A stretch of 64,000 nucleotides of DNA from Hexactinellida sp. DTS-2022 (taxonomy: Eukaryota; Porifera; Hexactinellida): NCBI GenBank assembly GCA_028753945.1, contig JAPNXP010000013.1, positions 558,001-622,000 of the forward strand. The letters run 5' to 3'. Of this stretch, positions 50,871-62,640 are shown piece after piece. Under the pieces are notes generated by a model that had not been told where the DNA came from, made no database searches, and saw only the letters and a list, made by a program, of their open reading frames with translations. Numbering within the stretch: position 1 is the first letter of the stretch; each line of letters starts with the position of its first letter. The position numbers and the translations under genes were made by a program.

Positions 50871-52393
50871 CTACACACCAACATCATATACATATTTTCT
50901 TGGAAAAGGATTCCAGCATTTAACAAAAATAATTTTATCTTTGAACAACTTTTCCACCTCCTCCATACTCAGTCCTGTTGTCTCTGGAATGAAGAGAAAC
51001 ACAAACACACATGTAGACACATTCAAAAGCGCAAAGATTGAGAATATATAGTGAGATCCCACCAATTGTTCAAGGTATGGAAATGCAAGGAGAATCAGTG
51101 TCATAGAAAACATCAATACACAAATGGACACAGAAGCTGAAGTGGAACGCACTTTAGTAGGAAAAGACTCTCCTAACAATATAAAGGGGACAGGGCCCCA
51201 TCCCAGTCCATACACAAATCTTATTATAATCAGAGCTACCATAGGCACGAGACTGATGTAATCACAGAAGTCTGAACTAACGAGTGTGTGAATACCACTA
51301 GAGTTAGTTAGGCTGGATGTTGCATCCAATTCAGAGCACTGAGACCAGACATGAGAGGAACCGAACGAATAGACAGACAGGATTACGTGACTCAGAACAA
51401 TGCCAGCTCCGGAGAATAACAACAGAGGCTTCCTTCCAACTCTATCCACGATAAATGTGACGAGTAGGACTGATACTGACTGAACAGATGTGGGAATGAA
51501 AGATGCAACATTTGGAGAAACCAGGCGACTTGACCTTAAAATTGTAGAAGAATAGGAGGCAACAATTGATATACCAGTGAGTTCAACCCCTACGAACATA
51601 ATAGAGGTGATAACAAGAACCTTCAAGTTCTGCAGTTCCAAGGACTTTCTTGCTACGAATGAGTTGCAAGAAAGTCCAATCACTGCTCTCCTTTATATCC
51701 AGTTGCATCTCCTCATACTCCGACTGATAATCGTAGTTAGGACCTCTCAGATACTTCAGAGTGTTCAAAGCATCCTTCTTCAAGCCTCTGGAAGCTAGCC
51801 ATCTCGGGGAATACGGCTGCCAGGAAAGAATCAAACACTGCACTAGCTGTCATCAAACACTGCACTAGCAGCAAGCCATCGAAATGAAACGAATGCACCA
51901 AGTATGTAAGTGACTGCATAACACCCCGGAGATAAATGTTTGTCCAACAATGCTACCATAGAATCCTTTGGATCGGAGCTATGTCTGATATGTAGACAGA
52001 GGCCAGAGCTGTTGTACCACCTATCTCCACAACTGTAAAATGCTCTACCCAACGACATGATAGTCCAATGATAACCAAAAGCTATGAGTAACCATAAACC
52101 ATCCTAATGCGTTGGGAAGAGAGAGTAGTATGATGATAGCTTTCGCTCCTAACCTTTCTGTGAAGAAGTAAACAGATACAGTTCCAATGGCTGCAAAAAA
52201 GAACAAACAAGAACTGAAGATTGGGAAAGTGGAATCATCCAACACTCCTATCCTTTTAATCTCTTCCTCAATGGGAGCGGATACCCAAGACAGAATCCAA
52301 AGATGAAAGAACTTAGACTAGATGCTATTGATGCTATAAGGACTGGGAATATCCTAGCTTGACTTTGTTGGATATTTGTGATTTTTTATCCAT
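50871..52393 (-). pseudogene. MFS transporter, copy 3, inverted and frameshifted
   Basis: On the minus strand the start is at 52393 (ATGGATAAAAAATCACAAAT). TM1-TM3 residues (MLDDSTFPIFSSCLFFFAAI), TM5-6, PYSPRWLASRGLKKDAL and the complete C-terminal half from LELQNLKVLVITSIMFVGVE to FPRKYVYDVGV are present but in at least three frames. A ~21-bp tandem duplication ('atcaaacactgcactagc' twice) at about 51832-51874 is one cause. The TM10 motif reads GPVPFILLGESFP, with Phe for Trp. Together with copy 2 it forms a head-to-tail inverted pair with only ~135 bp between the gene ends. Confidence 0.82.
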
Positions 52394-52802
52394 TTATTAT
52401 CGAATGATATTTATGTTTCTGGTTATCGTTAATTGTAATGATCAATTTATACTAAAATATTTCATTCATTGAATCATTATACATTATTGCTCAGTTAAGA
52501 CGTACCACCCTGGGAAACAAGAAAAGGTACGTATTAATCCGTATGCATAATCCACATGTCGAAATACTGACTTGTTCAATCATACGAATCTGTTGTAGGC
52601 AGACTTCATAGACATTATATGTCATATTATTATGAAATCGAATTATTATTGGCTTTAAATTGTCTATTCACTATTGCGTAGGGGCTAGTATGGTGACCAT
52701 TGCCATGAATCCTATGAGGACAAAATTTCCTGCTCAGTTTTGTATTACCACAGTTTGTGTATCCCTCTATATTTACATGTGTTCTATTCCAAGGATCTTC
52801 TA

Positions 52803-52912
52803 TTTCTGTATTTTGAACGGCTGTTTGGGATCACTATGTATTCTAAATCCTGATGCTTTTGAATATCTTTATATGTTTCTCTTTGTTTGAGAAACAGGAA
52901 TGAGTATGGACT
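52803..52912 (+). pseudogene. MFS transporter C-terminal fragment
   Basis: It is the sister of 48395-48505: 'gatgcttttgaatatcttta' and 'gagaaacaggaatgagtatg' correspond to the LLNVST..PETTGLSME segment. Flanks on both sides (e.g. 'atttatttgctgccaggg' at 53067) match those around 48690, showing a segmental duplication of about 47.7-48.7 kb and 52.3-53.1 kb. Confidence 0.5.
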
Positions 52913-53216
52913 GGTGTGGTGTGTAGGTTAATCAATCATAAATATGTATACATTTTTACTATCTAGTCCCCGCTTTTGTAGTACACTTACTACTTACTCG
53001 ACTGTTTTGTTTCATTATATTAGGAAATCCACAAATCCACAAAACACAACTAATTATATGTATAATTTATTTGCTGCCAGGGCATATACGTATAATACTA
53101 GGAGTTATGAGTTAACAATGTTCAATCGATTTAATGACTCACTACGTAAATTATGTCCTTAATTGAGCTATTGTCTCAACTATGTGATAGGAAATAAATC
53201 CATTAAGTGGACGAAT

Positions 53217-53582
53217 TTAATACTTATAGTCTCTAATACAATGATATGACAAATGTACGTTCTTTGACGTAATTAACGTGGAATATTTGGAAAAATTTCT
53301 TTCGCAGCTTGCCATGCTAATACTCATGGTCAGAAAAATTCGAATGACGATAATAAGATTTGGAAGGGACTCTATAAATTCCCATTTGACCATCCATCGC
53401 ATGAGAACAAGAATAGTACAATTTCCGCAACTGACATTATGATTGTTGTCACGCGAGACTAACACATATCTCCTAAATCTATGAATTTCAACTTTCAATT
53501 CATCACCATCGACTTCATTATAAACTTCTGCGAGAGCATCGATGCTTTGTTCGATAAATTTGTCCCGATTTGTATCCATCAT
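53217..53582 (-). pseudogene. hAT transposase C-terminal dimerisation fragment
   Basis: The minus strand encodes LPNLIIVIRIFLTMSISMAS followed by CERNFSKYSTLI, the conserved hAT dimerisation segment (usual form 'hP.L..l..lL..p.s.a..ERsFS.lk.ik'). The N-terminal catalytic part is absent. Nearby 53583-54016 is AT-rich with a GC-rich end 'ccgccctggacgggtacgcc' at about 53866-53886 that could be the element terminus. Confidence 0.65.
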
Positions 53583-54016
53583 AATTTCAAGTTGGAGAAC
53601 TAAAAAAAATTGTTTATTGTGTCCAAATGTTCAAAGCGTTTGTTAACTACATATGATAGGTTTAATTATTTCATAAATTGAAATCATTACCACTGATTTA
53701 GTAGGTCCGCTTAATTGTAGCAGTACTGCCAGTACAGTTATCAATTGTTATATTTGAATTGGTAAGAGTGCAAATTGTCAACAGACAATAAATAATTCAA
53801 TACTTGATTTCTATTAGGAGAATTTAACTAAGTTGTAAATTCAATAAGCCGCCCCATATAATTTCCGCCCTGGACGGGTACGCCACTGTTTGGAGGCACT
53901 ATATTTGGTGGTTCAATGGATAATAGTGCCTCCACAAGAAAGGCTAGCCACCAGCCACTGGTCTACTTACACTATGAGTTACACAACTAATAATGAAGGA
54001 TCCTTCATCGTTAATA

Positions 54017-54147
54017 CAGTGGATGCCGGTTATAAGAACATCGCGGGAACTGAATATCATGTTCTTATAACCAGGATGGGGGATATAAGAACATTTTCTT
54101 ATATCCGACATGACGGGTATAATAACATGTTCTTATAACCGGCATTA
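54017..54147. mobile_element. TA-flanked MITE 'gccggttataagaac'
   Basis: CAGTGGATGCCGGTTATAAG after TA at the left; CTTATAACCGGCAT at the right. 'gttcttataacc' and 'atataagaacat' repeat internally. The outer right terminus is worn. 54148-54588 following it is AT-rich without a gene. Confidence 0.6.
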
Positions 54148-54588
54148 ATTATATAGGGGATAATATGCCAACCGTTTCCAGTAAATGTTCTTATATTCGG
54201 TAAGAGTTCAATGGTGTAGAATACAAAAGATTGGGTTAATCGAGTAATGGTTCTATTCTATTTAAACGGCGTTCTAACTTAAATCAGGCATCTATTGTAG
54301 TATAAATAAAAAACTAATATATCCCTTACTCATACCTAATAAAAAACTAATCTCCCTTACTCATACCTACTAGTATTATACGTATATGCTTTGGCAGCTA
54401 ATAAATCATGTATGCAATATACCTAATTAACTACACATTAAAGAAATGGGAAATCGGCACAGTAGAGTAAAGTTTTTCATGTTGTTTCAGTATCAACGTT
54501 GAAGAAATTATCAATAAGCAAATATTTTAGTATAAATTGATCATTGCAATCAATTATAACCAGAAATATAAATTTCATTTGCTAATAA

Positions 54589-56100
54589 ATGAATAAAAAA
54601 TCACAAATATCCAACAAGGAACAAGCCAGGATATCCCCAGTCCTTATAGCATCAATAGCATCTAGTCTAAGTTCTTTCATCTTTGGATTCAGTCTTGGGT
54701 ATCCGTCTCCCATTGAGGAAGAGGTTAAAAGGATAGGAGTGTTGGATGATTCCACTTTCCCAATCTTCAGTTCTTGTTTGTTCTTTTTTGCCGCCATTGG
54801 AACTGTATCTGTTTCCTGCTTCACAGAAATGTTGGGAGCGAAAGCTCTCATCATCCTACTATCTCTTCTCAACGCATTAGGATGGTTACTCATAGCTTTT
54901 GGTTATCATTGGACTGTCATGTCGTTGGGTAGAGCTTTGATAGGTATGGCGATAGGTGGTACATCAGCTCTGGTCTCTGTCTACATATCAGACATGGCTC
55001 CCCAAAAATCCAAAGGATTCTATGGTAGCATTGTTTCACATGCATTTAACTCCGGAGTGTTATGCAGTCACTTACTTGGTGCATTCGTTTCATTTCGATG
55101 GCTTGCTCTGGTGCCAGTAGTAGTACTACTGATACAGAGTTTGATTCTTTCCTGGCAGCCGTATTCCCCGAGATGGCTAGCCTCCAGAGGGTTGGAGAAG
55201 GATGCGTTGAACACTCTGAAGTATCTGAGAGGTCCTAACTACGATTATCAGTCGGAGTATGCGGAGATGCAACGGGTTATAAAGGAGAGCAGTGATTGGA
55301 CTTTCTTGCAACGCATTCGAAGCCTGTTTTTGGAACTGCAGAACTTGAAGATTCTCGTAATCATCTCTATTGTGTTCGTAGGGGTGGAACTCACTGGTAT
55401 ATCAATTGTTGCCTCCTATTCTTCTACAATTCTAAGGTCAAGTCGCCTGGTATCTCCAAATATTGCTTCTTTCATTCCCACATCAGTTCAGTCAGTATCA
55501 GTCCTACTCTTCTCATTTATCGTGGATAGAGTTGGAAGGAAGCCTCTGCTGTTATTTTCCGGAGCTGGCATTGCTCTGAGTCACGCAATACTGTCTGTCT
55601 ATTCGTTCGGTTCCTCTCATGTCTGGTCTCAGTGCTCTGAATTGGATACAACATCCAGCCTAACTAACTCTACTGGTATTCACACACTCGTGAGTTCAGA
55701 CTTCTGTGATTACATCACTCTCGTGCCTATGGCAGCTCTGATTATAATAAGATTCGTGTATGGGCTGGGATGGGGACCGATATCGTTGATCCTGTTAGGA
55801 GAGTCTTTCCCTACTAAAGTGCGTTCCATTTCAGCTTCTGTGTCCATTTGTGTAATGATGTTTTCTATTACACTAATTCTCCTAGTATTTCCATATCTTG
55901 AACAATTGGTGGGATCTCACTATATATTTTCTTTTTTTTCGCTTTTGAATGTGTCTACATGTGTGTTTGTGTTTCTCTTCATTCCCGAGACAACAGGACT
56001 GAGTATGGAGGAGGTGGAAAAGTTGTTCAAAGATAAAATTATTTTTGTTAAATGCCGGAATCCTTTTCCAAGAAAATATGTATATGATGCTGGTTTGTAG
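54589..56100 (+). CDS. MFS transporter, SLC2/Tret1-like, intact copy 4
   Basis: The 503-residue single-exon carrier is about 90% like copy 1 by eye. It shares FGFSLGYPSPIEEEVKRIG, ALIGMAIGGTSALVSVYISD, PYSPRWLASRG, VDRVGRKPLLLFSGAG and IPETTGLSMEEVEKLF. TM7 again has VELTGIS instead of QQLSGIN. In TM10 the tryptophan that stacks on sugar in GLUTs is replaced (GPISLILLGESFP). Twelve membrane segments are expected. Substrate unknown; probably not plain glucose. It begins MNKKSQISNKEQARISPV. No poly(A) signal close to the stop is evident. Confidence 0.88.
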   Translation: MNKKSQISNKEQARISPVLIASIASSLSSFIFGFSLGYPSPIEEEVKRIGVLDDSTFPIFSSCLFFFAAIGTVSVSCFTEMLGAKALIILLSLLNALGWLLIAFGYHWTVMSLGRALIGMAIGGTSALVSVYISDMAPQKSKGFYGSIVSHAFNSGVLCSHLLGAFVSFRWLALVPVVVLLIQSLILSWQPYSPRWLASRGLEKDALNTLKYLRGPNYDYQSEYAEMQRVIKESSDWTFLQRIRSLFLELQNLKILVIISIVFVGVELTGISIVASYSSTILRSSRLVSPNIASFIPTSVQSVSVLLFSFIVDRVGRKPLLLFSGAGIALSHAILSVYSFGSSHVWSQCSELDTTSSLTNSTGIHTLVSSDFCDYITLVPMAALIIIRFVYGLGWGPISLILLGESFPTKVRSISASVSICVMMFSITLILLVFPYLEQLVGSHYIFSFFSLLNVSTCVFVFLFIPETTGLSMEEVEKLFKDKIIFVKCRNPFPRKYVYDAGL

Positions 56101-56668
56101 CATCTATTTTCTATATCTTTTCTTATAATTAGTTGACTTTATCTCATTATTTTGTTGTAAATACTTCATTCATACAATTTTGTTTGTTAGTTAATTTGAA
56201 TCACCCTTGTTATTAACTAAATATTATAATTACAACAACATAATGTACACCGGGGCTGACTTCTTAGAGAAATGATGAGTTCCATTTTTTTTGTCTAATA
56301 AGAATATCAGCCAAAAATAGGAGGAATTGTATGTTTCACCACGAGTGGAACGCGGCCCTGCAATTTTAGCAAACCCGTGCCGTATCTCAAATCCTATTTA
56401 CGTTCCATCAAAAGCCAGTAGTATGTCCCCCTCTCATGAAATTCTAGCAGTGATCTCGTCCAGCTTGTGCAGCGTTACTATCCTATTTGTTGCTATTATC
56501 GTGGCATTGCAGGCCAATCATTAGTGTGGGTTGTGCTCCCTACCATCATGCAAACTCTGGTTTCACTCCTATCGCATAAGCGAACGATAAACAGAATAAG
56601 GTATTCGCAAAGCGTTTCAAAATTCCAATCACTGCTTTCCTTTATTATTCATAATAATGCAACATGCC
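56101..56668 (+). repeat. Diverged block X, left half, and intergenic DNA
   Basis: From about 56470, 'gttgctattatcgtggcatt' through 'tttcactcctatcgcataag' to 'caatcactgctttcctttat' is an older version of block X (compare 12410-12545). It continues after the element at 57482. The 56101-56460 part shows no gene. Confidence 0.55.
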
Positions 56669-57481
56669 CAGTGCTGGATTAAGGGGGGGGGGGGGGGGGG
56701 CGGATGGGGCCCGAGCCTAAAGGGGGCCCAATAAAATACTGTAATATTTGTATTGAGAAACTTGTTGCATTATAATGTTTGAGTAGTGAAGCTATAACAT
56801 GATAATGATAGTTTAATTAATTGAGTTTGAACAGTGAAGCATTAACAATGATACAATTAATATACAGCACACCTTAAGTAACAAGCCTGATCTACTTTTA
56901 CATTGAATTTTTCGAGTCTAAATATATACTCCACTTCACAGCACAGTAATGCATCCTATCCACAAGTCGGGGCAACTTAAAAAAAAGTCACCTAGGTACC
57001 TTCACAAAGAGCAACTATACAAGAAACGTCTAAACATCCTAAACTAGACACATTCTCTAACTTAGAATCACAATCCCAAGAATTTACAGCCGAAGACTAT
57101 GAGTTTTATAAATCAACATCTTCCTTTGTACCTCTTGGTGGTTATGTTTCTACAATCTTCACTACCTTTTGCATTCCAACGATTTCGTTTGTCTTCTGAT
57201 ATATCGTCCCACAACCCAATGTTATTCACAAGTTGTATTTCTTTCTGAGTTAAAAGCGTGTTGCTCTTCTACAACCTCTGGAACTTGATACTCTGACTCG
57301 ATAAAACTGGAGTCCCATACTGCAAGTAATTTGTAAGGAAATATAATCCTATTTGTAAGGAATATAATTCTAAATATAATCCTACCCTGTAGGAATACAT
57401 TCATGGGTGTCCTCAAAGAAACTCCTAAAGGCCCGTGGTTGATGTCCGCCCGGGGCCCAATATGCCCTTAATCCGTCTCTG
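56669..57481. mobile_element. Non-autonomous hAT-like element (813 bp, AACATGCC duplication)
   Basis: The ends CAGTGCTGGATTAAGGGG and CCCTTAATCCGTCTCTG are inverted repeats, and AACATGCC occurs directly at 56661-56668 and 57482-57489. A G18-type homopolymer (about 56682-56700) follows the left end. No transposase frame is seen. Confidence 0.88.
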
Positions 57482-58482
57482 AACATGCCCCGACTGATAA
57501 TCGTAGTGCTTGAGTCATCCATTGCAGCATTGATCCACACATTTTAATACAACTTGGCCAAAAATATCAGTAATGCGCAAATAATTTTTTCAATTAATCA
57601 AAACTATGCATTGAAAATAAACATATGTGTCTAACAACCAAACAAATGTTAGAATGATGGACCCACATATATCAGAATATCTGTGAATGTTACCGCAGTT
57701 ACTAATTTTGCACTAGTATCCATAGTTATACTTGTAAAGTTAGATAAAGTTTGTCAAACACATGTATTAGTTCGTATTGTGGTCTCCCTCCAATTAACTA
57801 AAATTTAAAGAATTATGGAGAATCTAACGACAATTATCCTTCTGTAAATTCAAATAAAACATAGATTTTAAAAATATTATATGCGGTAGGTTGAAACGTA
57901 TTCAACAAACCATTCTGAGGAATATTTTCAATCAATGAAAATTAATGGATATTAATTAAAAAATCTAGATACGACTAAGGTTAGTTGAAATATGAAAATA
58001 CATAACCAAGATGAGCAACATATCAAAATATTTGTAGATACTAGATACTAATTGAAATTTTGAGCTGAGATGAGCAAAGGAATCATATATCTTCAACTCA
58101 AACGAATCTAAATAACTTTTTTGCGCCCCATATTAACTGTATTGTATTTATTCATTAAAGATGGTTCACTATTCGGTGGCCGTTCGGACGCCCTTTGTCT
58201 GGGAGCGGATATTTTTCCGGTGGAGTGGTTACTGACCCATCTTGATGTACATTAAATGTATACTGTATTTTCTCAATCTACCTGAAGCTTGATTATCCAC
58301 CTCCGAATGCTAACGTCGCTAGCAGCGATGTTAATTCGGGAGCGGATGCAGCCTACAGTAATTTCGATATCGGAGTTGGACCGAATTGACCTTTCGAATC
58401 GACCGTTGACCTCTGACCCCTGGGGGTTTCTGAAAATTTGACAAAGATTACGCTTATGCATACAATAATTTACTATTACAAC
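57482..58482 (+). repeat. Diverged block X, right half, then unassigned DNA
   Basis: 57482-57850 continues block X ('ctgataatcgtagtgcttga', 'ttttaatacaacttggcc'). 57900-58170 is AT-rich. 58170-58470 is GC-richer ('gagcggatatttttccggtg', 'gctaacgtcgctagcagcg'). I recognise neither a gene nor an RNA in it. Confidence 0.45.
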
Positions 58483-60141
58483 ATATTAGCTGACACAAAT
58501 AATCCATTTATAGCGGACATTGGTAAACAACCTAGCCAGTATTAAATCAAAGATGCCCATAGTGAAAAGGACATAACGTGTTATAATTATCAGACTACTT
58601 TCTCAATATTGGAAAAATAGTATAAAAATAACAATTGTTATAATATGCAACCAGAGATGGGGCCAAATCCCTAGGGAATTAGAGTTTTAAAGATTTTAAG
58701 ATTAATCCCAGTCCATTCAGAATGGGATTGGGAATTAATCAGAAAATCTCAAACTCAAGGTCGGTGTGTGAATTAAGGAACTTCTAAATGATATATTTCC
58801 AAACTGCTCTGAATTGGTGAATGACAAAGAGGATATGTTAATCCAAGTTCTTTAAATTTAATGCGACAATCTACACCAATTTGCATGTCTACAGCTATAG
58901 GGTCTGAAAAGTCATTTCGTTTCTCGTACCTTCAAACATACATACAAATGTGTATATTAATTTGTAATCATATTAATATAATTGATATTAATTAATTATT
59001 TAGAAGCTTCATTATAAAAAAATAATCGGTAGAAACTAGCCAGGTTTTTTAATACAAACGCCAATGATCGCTGTATAGGTAAATTCATATTATATTTAGA
59101 CAGGTGCGAAGTCAGCCCTAACTATAGTGGGTGTCAAGTGCGTAGGAGTAAGTATAGCCAGCGACCCTAATGTGCTCAGCAGAAAACCTCTTAACACTAA
59201 GAGGCCTTGTTAAATGTTAATTCAGGAGCACTCTCTATAAAAAAGGTGCTATTTAACGACTGAAAAAAAATAGCACAGTAACACATATTGACTGTGAAAA
59301 CTAACTAATATGATTAAATTCTTGACTGAGCTTGGACGTAATTGCATCTCTTACGAAAAAGAGCACAAACCTTAGTATATTGATTATCTTTCTTTTGGAT
59401 ACAAACAACTTGTGACCTTCAGATGTTCTATATTTTGAACAGCGATTTTATTTATATTGAGCCAAAGTAAAATCCATGTTAATTTAAATATGAATTACTA
59501 AAATTAATATATTTATTAATACGTATTCTATTATTAGCCAATATATCATGTTTAAATTTAACACAATATCTGAAAAGTAGATATACTATCAACAAATATT
59601 GTGTTGAGTGAAAACATAAATAAATTACAACTGTTATTGAATACTCATATTACGATAATTACTAAACATTCAGAGAAATGCCAGCATAAAAGATAGAGAC
59701 AAAGAAGTCGGAAAATTCTAAACATTTGATATTTGGAATTTTGGACAAATACCGACATACGGAGTCGGACAAATGCAGGCCCTTCGTTAGTATTTATCTC
59801 AAATAGAGATGCGTTTTTTATCTCCGAATTACTCTAATGTAATCTGGACAAACACACACACACTCACAAAGAACTATTGTGCTTTTAATATATAGATTAT
59901 TGTGGTCTGCTTAAGCACTGCCGGATTTGGTAGCCCGCGAAATAGGCGGGCTAACAATAGTGAAATCTTCCACCAGTTGTAATTCTGGTAGTTCAATAAT
60001 TGTTTTGCTATCGCGTAACCCTTCTTATTCAAGAGGTTTTGATCCGGGGTCCCGGCTGTCTATTAACGGCCACCCCAAATAATATTATGAGGGACGAAAT
60101 GATACCTATTTTAACTTGGACATACAGACTAGACTCAATTC

Positions 60142-61165
60142 AGGGGCGTCGATTTGAAAAGAAGATTGGGGGGGCGAACATCATGTTGTCTCATATTAGG
60201 TTGAAAAGCGTAGTTTCGCCCTGAGCTGGAATCGGTCATTACGTTAGGGTTGGCAGATTACCAAATTCCCGAATCCGGACAAAATTTAGACTTTACAAAA
60301 TATTCAAGTTACTTTAACTAAAAAGTGGCGTATCTCTCTGAAACTGGGGGGCAAGCCTAAATTTTTCGGCACGATTATCTTTCGCGAGATAATAAGTCGT
60401 ATTTTAAATGAAATTTGTTTGCCAATAGACAAACTTCTATTAGTGGAACATAACTAACATTAAATGTTTGCTTTTTGATAGAAAACACCTTGCTAATGGA
60501 ATAATTGAAATACATAACCTATAGAGGGTGGGACAATTTGTATTTTTGCATTTGTTGATGAAATGAAAGTTTCTTCACAGATTATTTTGTTGTACAGGCC
60601 CGGCGGAAGCAAAATTAAGGTGGTATGGAAAAATTATCAGAGGAAAAAACTGGTACGGCAATTTCCACGCCTGCGAATAGGTAGCTATAACAATTCTGAG
60701 AAAAGCTATGTTGACTAATTCATTGAATAATTCCCGTGAATTATTAATAATTCATTAATAATTCAATAACTAATGAATTTTTCATCTTAGGAAAAAAGTC
60801 GTACGGCAATTGGCGTACCTGTCGTACCAGCTGCGCCAGCCCTGTTGTAGCATACAATTTAACAATACAACCGAGCGAGCGTTGCGAGCGGGAAAATTTT
60901 TTAGACGTTCAAGCCCTAGAGAACTTATAACAATTAACATCATTGAAACAAATCATAAGTTTCATAGTTGTATTTTGGGTCTTGTCTTAACATATCACGC
61001 ATTATTAATAAATAATTTCACGACACCAATAAATTACTAATTTAGTGGAAATAAAAATGTAAGGTGCGCCAAATAATGGGGGGGCGAAATGATACTCTCG
61101 CCCCCCCTTTATTGGCATTGGGGGGGCATTCGCCCCCCTTGCCCCCCCAGGATCGAAGCCCTTGA
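60142..61165. mobile_element. ~1.0-kb G-run element inserted in the large repeat
   Basis: The host sequence 'gactcaattca' is present on both sides (near 60131 and 61164), giving a duplication of about 9-11 bp. The ends 'ggggcgtcgat' and 'atcgaagccc' are inverted. Long G-runs (60167 and 61078) and C-runs lie subterminally. A smaller element from CAGGCCCGGCGGAAGC (60597) to GCGCCAGCCCTG (60844) is nested inside with TTGTA on both sides. Confidence 0.65.
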
Positions 61166-61541
61166 CTCAATTCACAGGTCTATACTAAATTCGGTTAGCC
61201 GGGTGACCGCTTAACCGCTACTAATATTGGTTAACTGTTACAGATTTAATTAAGTAGTTAACCGGTCTGTTAATCTAGTTAAATAATATCAATGTAATTG
61301 CGTATATAAAACACTAAATTATATAAATTTTGTTAGAATATGGTAATCTTAAATCTATGCATTTCCATACGTAGTAAATTCCTAAGAACCAAGGGTGGGG
61401 TTGTTAACCGTTCTGAGGCTACAGGTATGACTCGTTTTGTTTATACTACAGTGTAGGACTCAAGTATTATAAAGTATTACCCCATAAGTAGTCATTAACT
61501 AATACATTTCGAAATTTGGGCAAGTTAGAAACAGTGTAGTT

Positions 61542-61625
61542 GTTGCAGCGTGTACGCAAGATTAGTCCGCATGCATGCACGCTAGCGTACATGCATGCGG
61601 ACTAATCTTGCGTACACGCTGCAAC
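61542..61625. repeat. 84-bp palindrome without spacer
   Basis: GTTGCAGCGTGTACGCAAGA... reads the same on both strands to its centre ACGCTAGCGT, with only one mismatched pair (61578 against 61589). The partner copy near 4855-4885 lacks it and has 'attatatattttctgt' at that place. It contains CATGCATG alternations. Confidence 0.92.
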
Positions 61626-62350
61626 ATAGTCATTGTGGTGATGAGAAATGGATTTATGATAATTTGGATCAAACTTGTCCAAACCTTTTTAAACCAAACT
61701 AAACATGTAGTATACTACCTAAATACTTGTCTGATACTTAATAATTTATAATTCCATTGTAATATACGTTGGATCTCCTGTTCAGACTAGCGAGGATGTA
61801 CTGTAAGATAATTTCCAAATAATACTGCTGATTATCAACAGACCGGCTAACTGGTTAACGAAATCTGTAACCGCTAACCGATATTTAATAGCAACAGTTA
61901 AGCGGTTAGCCAGCCGGTTAGCAAATCCAGCCTTGTATAAACAATAGTTAAGGGTGGGATTGGTTAATACGTACAAGTTTATCACTTCAGGTTACTTCTA
62001 CACTGTTGTCACCAAATATATCGTGTTACTATGGGTAATAAATAAGATAAACAATTATTATATCCTGAACAAAATGCGTGCAAATTCACACTTTTATCCA
62101 AAAATTTGTACTTCGAATTGTAATATTAACATATCGGTTAACAGTTAACTGATCACTAAAATCCGTAACAGTTAACCGGTATTAGCGGCGATTAACCGAA
62201 TCCAGCCTTGATTTAATATTTTCTGAAGGACGAAATGTAGCAGTAGTAAGGATTACAAGCAAAGCTGAACAATACTAATTATGTAGTATAAATAATGTTC
62301 TACTGTGTTGATCAGCATGGGCGGTTAACCGGTTAACCGTGGCGAGAAAT

Positions 62351-62640
62351 TGAATTGTAACCGTAGCCCCAGAATTTACCATTGAATAAAATATTGGGAA
62401 CAAGAAGATACTCTCTCTCTCCTCCCCCTGACTTGAGGGTGGAGTCGATTCCTCCCTCCTGACGCTATACAGTATGTGGCTTAGAAATTAGTACGTATCT
62501 CAAATACAAGTGTCACTAAGTGTCTCTTTAACAACAAACAGCCCTTATTTGCAAGTAGATAATTCTAAATTCGTATTTAGCATATGCAATTACTTAAAAT
62601 AACCGTCTAATTTCTATGTAAATTCTAATATTTTACAAAC
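62351..62640. other. AT-rich spacer
   Basis: A CT-rich patch 'ctctctctcctccccctgac' lies near 62413. No gene seen. Confidence 0.35.

Larger units (their letters stand above)
58483..62350. repeat. Large repeat, right copy (inverted partner of 3800-6770)
   Basis: The alignment runs from 'agactactttctcaatattg' (58583) through 'cgggctaacaatag' (59949) to the 'ttaaccggttaac' region near 62150. It is interrupted by a ~1-kb insertion at about 60142-61165 and an 84-bp palindrome at 61542-61625. No long frame. Its 'gttaaccg' tracts at both ends might be terminal motifs. Confidence 0.7.

Noticed and set aside
58273..58461. 62-codon minus-strand frame in the GC-richer patch
   Set aside because: No motif or paralogue in the window; composition alone is not enough.
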